Shown here: piece by piece, positions 11,696 through 29,661 of the stretch
Numbering within the stretch: the first letter of the stretch is position 1
Layout of the letters: each line of letters opens with the position of its first letter
Position numbers and translations under genes: made by a program
Notes under the pieces: generated by a model
Told to the model about the DNA's origin: nothing
Databases searched by the model: none
The model's input: only the letters and a program-made list of their open reading frames with translations
DNA from: Allodiplogaster sudhausi
Taxonomy: Eukaryota > Nematoda > Chromadorea > Rhabditida > Diplogasteridae
Reading direction: 5' to 3'
NCBI GenBank assembly: GCA_945643635.1
Contig: CALZFC010000113.1
Location: 714,001 to 778,000, forward strand
DNA length: 64,000 bases

Positions 11696-14600
11696 ATGAG
11701 CATTCTCCAAGACATCCTCGCTACGGTAAACAATCTTTAGTGTTCGATTCTCGGGTTTCAGCTACAATCATTTGCATCTCTTATCTCAGTTATTCGTAGG
11801 GTGTAACTTGGGTCCAATTCACTGGATATTTCGTTTGTTCTGTTCTATTTAAGCCAAATATGTTACTCGTTATGCATATCTAACGATTTATTTAGAGTGG
11901 GCATTTTAATTGCTTCCTTTAAAAAATAAGCAATTTTTTTGAGGGTCATGTGGAGCCAGAGTTGTTGGATGCTCTGGATGAAGAGCAGAAGGCCATGCTC
12001 TTCATTCAGATGAGACAAGAACAAGTCAGTTACTATGGCCAACTTCATTTTTCCCTTTTTTTACACGATGTTAATATCCTGTCACTTTAGGTTCGAAAAT
12101 GGCTTGCAGCGGAGGCTGAACTTGAGAAGGATCCTCCCAAGCACAAGCCGAAGAAGAAGAGTGTTAGGTTAGTCCTTTAGAGAGCATCTTTCTTTTCTAG
12201 AAGAAATTTTTTATATATATTTTTTTTTAAATTCACGAACAGAATCTTGATGTTCACTAATAATTCACTAATAATAATTTCTTTCAGGTGGCTCTTAGGC
12301 CAAGACAGCAGTGTCTGGGTCTGGGTCATGGGAGAGGCTCCGGGTGATAAATCGATTGGTTGGTCACTTGCCTTCATTGAAAATGTTTGATTCAACCGTA
12401 TTATTTGAAAAATAATTTAGATACATGCGGTTCCTTTTATTCATGGTTACAAATCTTCGTATTATCTCTGAAAAGCGATTCCTTGCAGAGGAGATGTTGG
12501 ATGAGGAAGCGAGAGAAGAGGCGCGAGAGAGGGCTCGGCTTGAACTGGAACTGCAGCCAGAAGAAGTGCTCAAGGCACAACTCGGGAACATGAGAGTCGG
12601 AGCCTCGGTTACGGTTTCTTTCCTAATTCAATCTCTCACTTGGAGATGGAATAAATAGTGCTGGAATTATTCCCCTTAATCTACATACTAACATTCTGAG
12701 ATGTGGATATCATTGTATGTTCATCTGCATTGCAGGATTCGATGTATGATGACGCGGACACGTTCTTCTCCTCCCCTCCCCCTCTGCTACCCCCTCCTCC
12801 CCCTCGCGGAGTTCTCCGTGGCCAGCACAAGCCCCTCTCCTCCCAGCCTCCCTTCGTGACAGCTTCCCTTTCCTACGGCGGCGTCTCTCCTGATTCTAAT
12901 GGCACCTCCCCGAATGCTCCCATCATGACAACTACAGTATCCTCCTACAGTGTCCCCGTTCCAGAGACTGCAGTTCTAGGCGCTCGGAATGGAAAGCCAA
13001 GCCTACCTCCAAGACCGACCGGAGCTTCCAATCCTCCCCTTGTTGGTTCAATATTTTTTTTTTTACTTCTTTTTAGTTTTGTTTACACTTTATTCTTGTA
13101 ACTGTTTTTTTTTAATGTTTCTTCGATTTAGTTCTTAAATTTTGAATATCTTTGTTTAGCCTTCGGAGATGTCTGAAGAAGAATGGCAGAAGAAGCTTGC
13201 AGAGAACGGTTAACAAGTTTTCCCCTCTTGCACCCAGTATAAAATGTCTCATGAGCGGCTTGAAAACATATGGAAGAGAACGGATCAGTTTGACTAGCAC
13301 CGAAAATGTTCGGTCCCAGAATTATAAGATATAAGACATCTTAGTCATATTCTGCCTATTGCAGGTGTCAAGATGCGAGCTGGAAAATCTATGAGCCCAG
13401 AAGAAAAGAATGAGGAAATGCGCAAGAGGGAATCTGAGATCTTCCAGAGCATCCAGGTTTTCTTTCTTTTCTTTTTCTTCTAATGGTAACTTGTCTTGCC
13501 GAACGCATTTATTTTCTCTTTTAAAGTTGACTTTTTTAACAGTACTATCATCTAGGATCATCGGGAGCAGCTGCAAAGAGAAGCTGAAGTTGAATCGGAG
13601 AAGGAAAGGATTGCATGGGAGCTACAAGGTTAGCTCTTCCTCTTTTCTTTTCTTTGCCATCTCTTTTCATTTGCTGACTTTTAGAAAGGAAGGCGAGGGA
13701 GGCTGAAGCTGCGATTCGCTCAATTGCTCAGAAGGCCCGCGAGCAGCACCGTGCTCTGCAGCTCAGAACTTCAACTTCCATTCTTCCCGCTCTCAAGGTT
13801 ATTCTTTTTCTTCTTTCTTCCTCTTTTTGTTCTATTGTGATCACTCTTCTGTACATGAAATTGTTTGGTTTTTCTACCTTCCCTCACGCATTTGAAAGTG
13901 ACTCATTTCTTTGCTTGGAAATGCTGCCATGAGATTTCTACATAGGAAGAAGTATTTATAATATTATAAATGGAGCAACTTGCAGGACACTCGTGCTTCC
14001 AGTCTCCGCGAGGCAATAAAGAGCCTTCCGCGACCACCGAAGCCAAAGAATCGTGATGCTATCATTGAATGGTTCCGGAAAGATGAATTGCCTCGTGGAA
14101 CTGGTCTCGATCCCAAAACGAAAGCTCCGGCTCCATGGTTTCACGGTATTCATCTTCTCTCTTTTTTCTTTCGATATTCTTGACACATGCGATGAAAAAT
14201 TAAGGACTATCCCTCTTTCTCGTGTAGGGATAATTTCACGCCAAGAAGCAGAGGATCTATTGAGAGACAAGCCCAGCGGCTCCTTTTTGGTTCGCGTCTC
14301 CGAAAGGATTTGGGGGTTAATTCTTCATTGATTTTTGTAATAACATTATTTTACATTTCAATCATGCTTGTAGGTATACGGTATCCTATGTTGTTTCTCC
14401 TGGACAGTGGAAGCACTTCTTGGTGGAGAAGATTTTGGACGGCTATCAATTTCTCGGCACGAATCAAGTTGTCCACGAACAGCTCTTCGATCTCGTATCC
14501 TACCATGAGGTACTGCACTTTGAATACTTCTCTAACCATAAGTGACTTTGCCTCTCTCTATTTCTGCCTATCTGTCTCTCTCTCTATCTCTATCTCTCCG

Positions 14601-14790
14601 TCTATCTATCTCTCTCCCGTTCTCTCTATCTCTGCAGACTGCTCCAATCACGATGAAGGGGAATGAGATCCTGAAGTGGTCAGTGGGGCAGAGCCGTCGA
14701 CAGGCTGACTACTCCGAGTTGTTCCCTGAGCAAGTGTCCACTGGTTTCTTCTCTTCACTGACTGGTAGACCAGCTCCATTCCGAATTTGA
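11696..14790 (+). CDS. SH2 domain-containing protein, SH2D4A/B-like
   Basis: Cytoplasmic adaptor-like protein of the SH2D4 family. First exons: 11696-11725 (MSILQDILAT), 11944-12024 (EPELLDALDEEQKAMLFIQM), 12091-12167, 12288-12358 (LLGQDSSVWVWVMGE), then about 12489 on; each matches, in order, the conserved SH2D4 N-terminal block. A proline-rich stretch with SSPPPLLPPPPPRG and LPPRP lies at about 12737-13042, followed by a basic coiled-coil region. The C-terminal SH2 domain begins APAPWFHGIISRQEAEDLL, has the phosphotyrosine-binding core SFLVRVSERIWG (arginine of the FLVR motif present) and ends DLVSYHE. The protein ends at TGA 14788-14790, soon after PDYLELFE-like ADYSELFPEQ. The last intron carries a CT/CTAT microsatellite just before its AG. 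Domain identity is firm; a few internal junctions between 12.6 and 14.0 kb are approximate. Nothing upstream at 11040-11690 is clearly part of it. Confidence 0.9.
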
Positions 14791-15607
14791 AAAGTGCCTC
14801 ATTTATTCCTAAGTGTACTTTTTTCTGTGTTTAATGCGGGCTTTTCATATGTGCAGAGGAGTTGTCTTTCTTGGCCTCTTGCGAAAAGGTAGAAAGTCCG
14901 GAATGGACCCTTCTAACGTCTCAATTTTGATCCTAGGCATATTGAATACAATTACTAAGTTGGATATGAAGGGATATCGCGTAATGATAATTATAGTTTG
15001 AATATATATAAAAAAACATGTGATAACGGGACCGTTCTTCGATTTCTTTTTACCCGCGAATTGCAATTTGCTGCTATATGTTCCTCGCTTCTTTTACACC
15101 AATCAAATGCTTTGCTCAAACTTTACTAAATCATTCTCCCTACCAAGTTTCTTCTCCAGCGATTTTAGTACAGGTCTCTTTATCTGGTGATGATTTTCAT
15201 TCTTTCTTTCGCTTTTTACAGCTTATTCACTGTTTTTCCGCTGAATATTGCTCAGAATTGTAATAATTATCATAAGAAGTTGCCTATTTTGCATTACATC
15301 ATACGTAATATAATAGTTCAATGAATAAGAAATAAGCTATTTGTTGATCCATTCTTGATGGTTGCATAACTAGTTCTCGTGATTATGTTGTATGTACATC
15401 GTGATTCATACTGTACTCTTGCCCAGTTGTTCATCTGATGGCTAGAGATGCAAACTATTAATGACTAGGAATTCGTTCGGCCCTGTCTGATCGAGAACGA
15501 TAAATGATATGAACTTTAGAGATATTTCTAAACATTCGGCTCGCATCCAACTAATATATGTGTAAGATGAACATGAAATATATTGGAAAGAGTGTAGCGG
15601 ATGGAAG
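14791..15607. other. Intergenic, AT-rich; nothing recognised
   Basis: About 800 bases between the SH2D4-like and TTI1-like genes. No coding region, repeat or motif stands out; base composition is more AT-rich than in the flanking exons. Confidence 0.5.
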
Positions 15608-20593
<4,986 letters not shown>

Positions 20594-20797
20594 CTAACAT
20601 TCCAAGTTGTTCATTTTGTATGTATCGAGTAAACGGGTTCAGCTTGCATTTCATGTCTTCACTATGTTACCATGACGATGTTTTGTTTTGATAAAAAAAA
20701 TATTACACTGTCGTAGTTCTAGAGTGTTGCTACTTTGTGTGAATTCGCTGCGATCTACTGGTGCATTGAAATAGATGAGAAAGAGAGGTCCTTGTAG

Positions 20798-21340
20798 ATG
20801 TCGTCGACGGGAGGAGAAACAACAGCAGAAGGGGTGACTATAGCATCCGACCTGCTCCCTCTGACATTCAGTGGCCGTGTTGTTTCTGGCTTTGGCAGGG
20901 GAGGGAAGGAACTCGGCTGCCCGACTGCCAACCTGGACGAGCATGCCATAGCCTCTCTGCCCTCGCAGCTGCCAGCTGGGGTGTACTGGGGAACCGGCCG
21001 GGTCAACCGGGGCGAGTCCATCGGATTCGTCATGAGCATCGGATTCAACCCCCACTACGGCAACACTCGCAAGACGATGGTGCGACCGACCTGTGTCACT
21101 GCCTACACGCAAGAACCATTTTGGATTACAGGAGGTCCACTTCCTTCGCAAAATGGAAGACTTCTACGGTAGCGAGGTCGATGGAACTATCCATGGATTT
21201 TTACGTGGGATGCAAGCTTTCGCCGGATTGGGTTTGTCATTTTTCTTGTCTGAGAATGGCTTTCTTACGAAATCATTGCAGACCAACTCATTGCTGCTAT
21301 TGAGGCGGACAAGCGAAATGCCCAAGAGCTTCTCAGCTAA
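20798..21340 (+). CDS. RFK: Riboflavin kinase
   Basis: Phosphorylates riboflavin to FMN with ATP. Exons 20798-21079, 21132-21231 and 21282-21340 give 146 residues, the usual size of eukaryotic monofunctional flavokinase. Family marks: FSGRVVSGFGRGGKELGCPTANL with the Mg/ATP-binding PTAN motif, LPAGVYWGTGRVNRG, MSIGFNPHYGNTRKTME, the catalytic-glutamate region ending ...EDFYGSEVDGTI (the junction at 21079/21132 rebuilds TMEVHF), GFLRGMQAF and a C-terminal helix DQLIAAIEADKRNA. CCTTGTAG ends immediately before the ATG, which looks like a trans-splice acceptor; with only 204 bases to the TTI1-like stop it may be second in a two-gene operon. Complete and apparently functional. Confidence 0.95.
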
Positions 21341-21704
21341 CTGTGAATCCCCTTGTGAAACTAGATAATTTGTTTTCCGATTTTTGTTAGGTTTTCCGAT
21401 GTTCTCAGAGCGAGCTTCCAGTTATTATTTCGGTTGTGAGATTGCACTTGCATAATGCAATATTTTGTCCTGGTGATGAGTCGCGACTTTCATGTGTTAC
21501 CATTTACTTTTGTGATAAGGCGTCAGTCATTCTTTAGCTGGCTGATAAAGCACACAAGACGAGAGAGAAAACCGTCGGCCAATTTGTGAACATGTCAATC
21601 AAAAGTAGAGGTCTGCACTTCCCGGATAGAAAAGCAGAGGGGATATGTACAGTACATGATGAGATCAAAGATACGGTAAGAGGAGAGGGCATAAGGGAAC
21701 CTCG

Positions 21705-24700
21705 TTACGAGGCCTTCGAGCATGTAACCGTGTACGTCTTCTCGTTCATCTCGAATCCTTGAACGGGCACAATGGAATATCTCTTGCACAGGTACACGAA
21801 ACAACTAACTAACCACTCTTGAGAGCACACGGGAAATGGAGAATGCGGCTTTGCACTGGGATGGAGGCACCCTTCTTATGGCAGGCATGGCAATTCTAAA
21901 CAGAAATAACCACACAGAAAACCAATTGCCATAGAACCTAGAACGGGAACTTTTAAGATGACTGCACTGACCTGCTTCCAAAAGAGATGAAGCTGTCTCT
22001 CGAGATTTTCAATTCGTCTGCCGCAGAGGAAGAGACCGGGAGACCAGAGAGCGCACTCCCCGTGCACCCAAGCATCCAGCAGGTGGCGACCAGCATGCTT
22101 CTGACCCTGCAGGAGTCTCTCTCGCTATCTCTTCACACCCCAATCCTGTTAATACCGAATATTTCATATATTATCATAACCATAAATAGACAGAGTGCTC
22201 TTGTCCAATTAATAATTGAATGAAAGTGTAGCCGATGTCGTCCGGATGGATTGAAGTGTCAGTCAAGGGCTGACCACTAGGAGAGGGAGAAGGAGAGAAG
22301 CTGAGACCGAGACAGACCTCGCCCTCGCCAGATTGGCATGCAACTGGACGAAGCAGTGATAGCAGAGACTGACTGGCAGGCGATCGGCCAGGCAGCTTGC
22401 CATAAAAGAGAGGCAGCAGACGGAGAGACACGCACTCAGTCCGTCTTCTCCCCCCAGCAGCATGAGACTCCTCGTGTTGCTCGGACTGGCAGTCGTCGCC
22501 TTCGCGGCGCGTTCCACTTGGAACGACAACTTCAGCCGTCATCAAATCCGCGACTCTGCCTTCCGCCAGGGGAACGAGTACCGCTACCGGTTTGATGGAC
22601 AGGTCAGCCATTCAATTTAGAAGAATTCTATTCTACCTTTTCATATTAATTTGCATTATAAAATGATTTTTTCATATACAGGCTCATTTTAATCAAATAT
22701 ACGAGCGCATTTTAGTTAAGTATAAAATATTCCATATCTACTGATGCGCGCTTTCAGATTGCGAATGGCCTACCCCTGCCGTCATCTCAGCAGACGATGA
22801 CCCGCCTGATCGGTGAGGTTATCGTGGCCTTCGAGTCGCAGTCCACAGCTCTGCTCCAGATCGACAAGATCACCGTCGGCACTCTCCAGAAGGAGATCGG
22901 GGACAGCCAGAAGCTCCAGCCCTTCGGCCTCTTCGAGAAAGTCGAGATGAACAAGGTACCACTCCTTCCTTCTTTTATTCTGGTAAAAATAAATGTTGCT
23001 ACTGTTACGGAATAAAAAACAGGAGCAATTATCCTATAGGACCATGAGAAGCTTCTGAGCCTCCCGCTGCGCTTCCGCTACGACCACGGCCTGGTCTCCG
23101 AGATCGAGTTCGACCGTGAGGACCAGCCCTGGTCAGAGAACATCAAGCGCTCCATTCTCAACATGCTCCAGGCATGTTTCAGCGCATACTTATTTGATAG
23201 AATAATACGCACAGTTTCACTATATACATATATATTTCTTATATCTCAACTATGAAAGTTCAGGTGAACATGAGCAAGCAAGGAGTGCGTGAGGAGCAAC
23301 TCGGCGAGATGGAGAGCAGCCGCAGCATAAAGCAAAACGAGCAGGGAGAGGTCTTCACTGCTCAGGAGAAAACTCTCGAAGGAGAGTGTGAGACCGTCTA
23401 CACCATCGTGGACATGAAGAAGAGCTTCGACAGACTCGAGGACAATGACTACGAGCAGAGCGACGTGACCAAGGGCCAGAAGAACGGGCTCCGCGTCACC
23501 AAGTCCATCAACTTCGAGAAGTGCAGCCAGCGAGTCGGAGAGTGCTACAACTACCGCTTCGGAGACGAGTGTCCGTCTTGCGAGAAGAAATGGCAGGGAG
23601 AGCAGCGCAACGTGGAGTCGTCCTCGGTCTTCAATTATGACATCGTCGGAACCCCCGAGCAATTCATCGTCAAGCAAACCGAGACCCGCTCCCAGTACGT
23701 GTATGCCCCGGCCAACCAGCAGACTGCTTTCTTCAAGACCACCGTAACTGCCCGCCTCGTCCTTATCAACGTCGAACAGAAGAAGGGCACGATCCAGATG
23801 CCCAAGACAAGCAAGAAGGAGACGCTCCTCTATAACAACGAGTGGAACGAGCTGAAGGAGAAGTTCCACATGACTGGCAACGAGGAGTTCATCCGAAACA
23901 CGCCCTACCCAGACATGAAGAACAAGCACGAGATTGTTGTCCGTCTCCTCAAGAACATCGTGAAGGACTCTGCCAGCCGTAGATCAGAAGTCGACACTGA
24001 CCCCAAGGGCGTGGAGCTCTCGGCGCCGCACTACATGGCTCGCCTCGTCAAGGTTCTTCGCCTCGTCACCAAGGAAGAGATGTCGAAGATTCACAGCGAA
24101 GTGTGCGAAAACAACCAGATTGACGAGTCTGAGAAGATGAAGGAAATCCTCAACGATGTCCTAGCCCTCGCAGGTACCAAGGTGACTGTCGATCACCTAA
24201 TCCAGAAGATTCGCGCACGTCAGGTCAGCCAGGCCCGCGCTGCCCTTCTTCTGCAGAACCTGGCCAACATTCGCACTCCATCTCAAGAAATCATCGGATC
24301 CCTCACCTCGCTTTGCTACGAGCAGAAGCACCAGCCAGCCGTTCGCCAGACCTGCTGGCTCACCGTTGGCTCTCTCATGAAGGGAGTTTGTGGTGAACAG
24401 CGCGACAAGCTCGCCACTGAGGTGACCAACGGTAGAAAGGAGAAGAAGCAGTGCAGCAGCCAACTCAAGCAACAGTTCATCAAAGAGCTCACCCAGCTCT
24501 TCGAAAAGGCTGAGACTCACTACGAGAAGATTCTCGCGCTCAAGACCATGGCGAACACCGCTATCGATTTCGCCGTCTTTCCGCTTGAGAAGCTCATCAA
24601 CGACTGGAAGCAGGAGAAGACTATCCGCCTCGAGGCTATCGATGCTCTTCGTCAGCTGCGTTCCATCATGCCACGCAAGATCCAAAACATTCTGCTGCCA

Positions 24701-27700
24701 ATTTACAAGAACATTCAGGAGCATCCTGAAATCCGCATTGCCGCATTCAACCAGATCATCCAGACAGTTCCGGAACGCATGGTCATCGACCAACTCGCGC
24801 AGCAACTTGACAAGGAGCCTTCGCGCCAGGTCGTGTCCTTCGTTTACTCTACTCTCCAATCCTACGCTAAGAGCGAGATCCCCTGCGAGAAGCGCATGGC
24901 TGACGACATACACTCCAGCCTCCAGTTGGTGCGTGTGCAACCACCAAAGATGTTCGACTCCCGCTTTGGCCGCTTCCCAGTCTACTCCGAAAATTACAAG
25001 AGCGCTGCATCCCTTGACTGGGGTGTTCTCTTCAGCAACGACTCCGTCCTCCCCAAGGAACTTCTTCTCAAGCTGGAGACGGCATTCGCTGGCCAGTGGC
25101 AGAAGTACCTTGCACAGATCGGAGCATCCCAACAGAATGTTGACCAGTGGTTGGCTAAGCTTCTGAAGGTGATCGATGAGAAGGGCTTCGAGCAGCTTAT
25201 TGTTCGTGGCAAGCGCAGCTCCAGCCTCTTCCAACCGGCTGAGCTTCTTAAGAACCTCTTCCAGAAGCTCTCAATCCAAGGCCGTCAGCTAGGACAGCCC
25301 GACCAGCAACCTCACATGATGATGTACATTCGCTACCGTGACATGGACTACGCACTCCTCCCCATCAATGAGCAAGAACTGCCAGAGATGGTCAAGAAGA
25401 TTGTTCGCAATGGCCGCATCGAAATTGATGAGCTGGAACAGGTGCTTGCCCAGGGCTACCGCTTCTCAACCATCTATTCCACTTTCGTGTATGAACGCTC
25501 CCGCAAGATCGTCACCTCTATGGGTATCCCGGTTGTGGTCAACACCAAGATGCCAACTGTAGTCTCACTGAGGGGCCAGATCAACATTGACCTGCAACCC
25601 AGGAGTGGACAGAAGATCGATGGCATCAGAATGCGCATCAACGCTCAGCCCAGCATCGCAACAACTCATGTGACCAAAATGCAGACTTACCTCCCCATTG
25701 TCAGCCAGGGAATCAAGCTTCTTCACTCCGCTCAGGTCAACGCTCCCATCAATATGATTGTCGAAACAAACTGGGCTAGGAAGTTTGAGATCAAGATGAA
25801 GATCCAGGCTCCACAGAACAACGTCCGTTTCATGCAGATACAATCTCGTCCTGTCACTTTCATGAAGGTTTGGCCTGCTGGCTCCGTTCGCGCTTACATT
25901 GAGCCGAAGGAGCAAACGGTCTACGTTCCCCAGCTTAAGAACGTCATCAAGAGCCTCGATTCTCAGTACATATGCAAGGTGTCTGACCTCACCTTCAAGA
26001 TCGATGGCCACATTCACGGACACTTCTGGCCGACTGGATCACTAAAGAAGCTGATCCCATCTGCATTCATGGCAGGTGAAAACACTCTCGAAGTCGCGGT
26101 CCTGCCAACGCCACACACGCCTAAGGAGTACGTCATGACTATCGAACTCGAGGCGCTCAACGATCAGATCGTGATGGAGAAGCCAGAGAACTTCCAGGAG
26201 TTTTACGAGAAGGATAACAGCAAGCACTTCCAGAGGGAGCAGCTTGGAGACTACGACCATGAGCATGACTCTCACCGTGTGTCTTCGTTCAAGACATACG
26301 TCAGGAACTTCCAGTCGACTGGAGCCATCTCCAACCGCCTTCGCCTTAGCGCACAAACCATCGGCGGCCAACAGAACAAGAATGCACAGATCGAGATGCG
26401 CACTGTCTGCGACAACTGGATGCGCTTCTGCAAGGTTGAAGTGGACGCTCAGCGTAGCCCCCTCGGAGAAGAACGCCAGCAGTGGACTGCCTCCGTTCGA
26501 CTTGAGAGTCTTTACCCCGAGCTGCCGTCAACGTTGTTCGACCTAAAGGAACAGAAGCATCGCGAGTACACGGCGACGGTTATGGCCAAGTGGGGCTCCG
26601 AGCAGAAAAACAACGTCGACATAAAGATCCAGGGTGAGCAGAACAAGCAGCAGATGGCTTGGATCCGACGCCTTCAGCAGCAAAAGCAACAGGGCAAGGT
26701 TTCCGAGCTCTCCGTTCTTGAGGAGTACTCGCAGCTTCTCGAGGCATCCATGCTCAACCAATACAAGGCGGTTGTCAACTACAACATCAATTCGCAGAAA
26801 GTGAACGGCATGCTTGAAAAGTGCTTCTCACTGCTTAAGGCCTACACTCTCCTCAGTACGGAGATCGAGCCCGTGAACAACCAGCACGGTCGCCTTCTTG
26901 CCCAGCTTACCGTTGAGCCAGAGACCCGCCAATACGTCAACGTCACCATTGAGACCCCTCGCGAGCTTGTCAAGGTCCAGGACATCAGCCTTCCGTACCC
27001 TCTTCGATTGGTCAACATCCGTCGCCAATATTCTTCGGTCAATTCCATCAGTCAACTAGGAGACGTGCTCGTTGAGAGTCAACGCGCTGAATGCCGCGTC
27101 CAATCAAACAAAGTTAACACATTCGACGACGTGACCTTCCGCGCCCCCATCACGTCCTGCTACTCCGTCCTGGCAAAGGATTGCTCCGACCGCCGCCAGC
27201 CTGAATTCGCTGTTCTTATGAAGAAGATCCAGAACAATAAAGAAGAGAAGAAAATCAAGATCATCAGCCAGAAGCACATCGTTGAAGTTGAGAAGAAGAC
27301 GAACAATGGCGAGATTATCGTCAAGGTGGACGGCGAAAAGATCCAGGACGAGCAGAAGCTTGCGAAGATCGGGTGAGCATAACATACACAACTTTTAAAA
27401 ATAGTATTCATCGTTGCAATTTGTTGTCTTTAACCAAACAAACGACAGTTGAATGCATAGCTGGTTTAAGAGTCTACAAGCAAGGAGACAGCTTGGTCAA
27501 CGTCCAGCTCCCGCAGGTTAACGTTCAGTTCGACGGCTACACCGCCGAGATCAAGCTGAGCGAGCTTTACAAGAGCCAACAATGCGGAATCTGTGGACAC
27601 TACGACGGCGAGCGACAGAATGAACTGCGAAAGGCAGACAACTATCTTACAGGCATAAGTATTTCTTTAACGTTTGAAAAAGTTAGGAAAGAAAATTTTT

Positions 27701-29661
27701 CTTTAATCACCTTCGCAAGAAAACTTTAATGGTAATTCGTAATCAAACAACCACAATGGGCATATTTAGATAACATCGAGGACTTCCACCGCAGTTATCT
27801 CGTCACCGAGGATGAGGAATGCGATATGGACAATGAGGTCCTCTCGCAGAAGAGGAACTACGAACTTCTCTCCAAGGAATCGAGCAGCAGCAGCAGCAGC
27901 GAAGAGGATGACCGCAACGAGAACTCCGCCTTCAGCGAGATGAAGCCGTGGAAGAAGAACAACGCTAAGTTCCAGCAGAACAAATATGACGACGACAACA
28001 ACAAACTCACTGGTAAGCATTATTTTAAATTCCAGGTATAAAGATATAGTTGGATTCAAGTCAGCGGCAGTTCATTAAAATGTTTTAAGAGCCGCTGGAG
28101 AAGACGCGAGTGATCGAGTACCCGCACAAGATCTGCTTCTCGAAGCAGCCGGTCCCCGAGTGCCCCCGCAAGAGCTACGACCAGGACAAGTCCGCCAAGC
28201 AGATCCACGTCAGCACACAAACAGCCTAATGAATATTCTCTCTACGATTGAAATGTCTTCAGGTGAGCTTCGGCTGCATGCCACGCTCGTCGCAGGAGGC
28301 CTCTCGCCTTCTTCGTGAGGCTCGCCACAAGGTCATCCTCACCACCGACCTCGGGGAGTCCTTCGTCCAAACCCTCGATGTCCCAACCTATTGCATCGTC
28401 TACTAAACAGTCGTAACCTCTTTCCTCCCATCTTTCTGGTCATATTTTTTTTTAGAGCGCATGACTAAGTATCAGCCAATAAGTTAATACTGTTTAAAAA
28501 AATAAAACAATCATGTGCACTCCTTTCATAATCCTTACAACATGTGAGAGGAAAAATAACAAAAGCTCACCTTTGGCTTTGATACCAAGAATTCCGGCCA
28601 GTTGTCATCGTCGATAGAAACGTAGTAAGGCCCAAAGAGATCTCCCAAAGGATCGCGACAAGCTCGTTCTTGGCAGATCGCACAGACATATCTCGAAGAA
28701 AGTGACGGCTCAGTATCAACCTCAAAGAGAAACGAATGGACAAGACCATTAACATAGAAAGAAAAACGTTGATTTACCTGATACATCCTATTCATCTGAT
28801 TCTCTTCCGCTCGCGTGATTACATTGTTGTGAGCGGCCGAATTGACAAGTTTGGAAACCGTATTTGACTGAATCTGAAAACATATGTTCATATAGTTCAT
28901 CTCAACGTTTACAGTAATCCTAATACGCGAAGTCAAGACACACCAACATACCTTGATTACAGATGATTCTTCGTCCTTTCTTTTCTTTTGAAACTTCTTC
29001 TGGATTAGATTCTTCATCTGCCGATCTTCCTCTGAACAGATTCCTTTAGAAGTGGTTAAATGAGTTATTTTAATAGTCCAAAAACTACGAGGGTCGCATG
29101 AAATGTACAAAACATCTAAGGCCCCCGTTGATTAAAAGTAGCAGCTGAGGTAAGCAAAGCCTAATGCACAAGAGCCTAGTTCTCTATCGTAGAATTATAC
29201 ACAAGTTAAAGAAACGAGGATAATTGAGTAATGAGAATATTAAGCATATTTCGATAAATGCAAAATGGGAGAGAAGAGTTAAAGAGGGAGCGGATTGAAT
29301 GGCGTCCCGCAGAAGGGGCTGATGCCGCAACAACCCAATGGAGAGGATGGGGGAAGCTTTGTGGTACTATTCAGTTATTCCTGTTCCAGAGACAAAACCC
29401 TATGCACGAAATAGGCGTTTTGAAGGAAGAAAAATTGACGAGCCTTTCAGAATTTAATTTCATATATGTCGCAATGAGAATATCAGATGTAAACCACAAA
29501 AGAACCTGGCTGCATGGCAAAATTCGAATGAACAATTTAAGCTTGAAAAACAAACCATCTATGTCGTTCCTCTTCTTAGCGATTTTTCTTTTCTTCTTGT
29601 GAGATCTTGGAGATTTCCCAGTCTCGCTGGTGCTCGCTTTCGGTATTTTAATGCCGCTCAT
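21705..29661 (-). CDS. Small extended-PHD (ePHD) zinc-finger protein; hosts vitellogenin in an intron
   Basis: Seven minus-strand exons in compatible phase: 29661-29556, about 29039-28956, about 28873-28778, 28717-28571, 22106-21972, 21895-21814 and 21757-21705; total about 230 residues. The N terminus is basic (SHKKKRKIAKKR, likely nuclear localisation), followed by a charged helix. The C-terminal half is an extended PHD/zinc-knuckle module: YVCAICQERACRD with LGDLFGPYYV, then GRHLLDAWVHGECALWSPG, then NCHACHKKGASI, HFPCALKSG and a last KTYTVTCSKAS. This H..CALWSPG...C..C.KKGA...HFPCA order is that of ePHD domains in TCF20/RAI1, PHF and MLL proteins, which bind nucleosomes, DNA or histone tails. 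The intron between exons 4 and 5 (28570-22107) is about 6.5 kb and contains the whole vitellogenin gene on the other strand. The final cysteine/histidine pair is partly lost (TCSKAS). The join across the long intron is inferred from phase 0 on both sides and from domain completeness. Confidence 0.75.
22462..28406 (+). CDS. vit: Vitellogenin
   Basis: Yolk lipoprotein precursor secreted (in nematodes from the intestine) and taken up by oocytes. Eight exons: 22462-22602, 22758-22955, 23040-23171, 23264-27372, 27471-27652, 27770-28012, 28090-28208, 28263-28406; in frame, 1755 residues, near the usual nematode length. Signal peptide MRLLVLLGLAVVAFAA; lipovitellin N-terminal domain with YRYRFDGQ; SKQGVREEQL; a von Willebrand D segment with QQCGICGHYDGE; a short serine tract (seven Ser, near 27882-27902) before acidic residues; and the conserved end CMPRSSQEASRLLREAR...VPTYCIVY. 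Exon 4 alone is 4.1 kb and rich in GC-ending codons, suggesting strong expression. Introns 23172-23263 and 27653-27769 begin with GC. The acceptor at 27470 was chosen to restore VYKQGDSLVNVQ; another acceptor would stop. The gene lies wholly inside an intron of the minus-strand ePHD gene. Confidence 0.95.

Noticed and set aside
24197..25234. 345-residue minus-strand open frame inside vitellogenin
   Set aside because: Shadow of the GC-ending codon bias of the 4.1-kb vitellogenin exon; no splice sites or family match.
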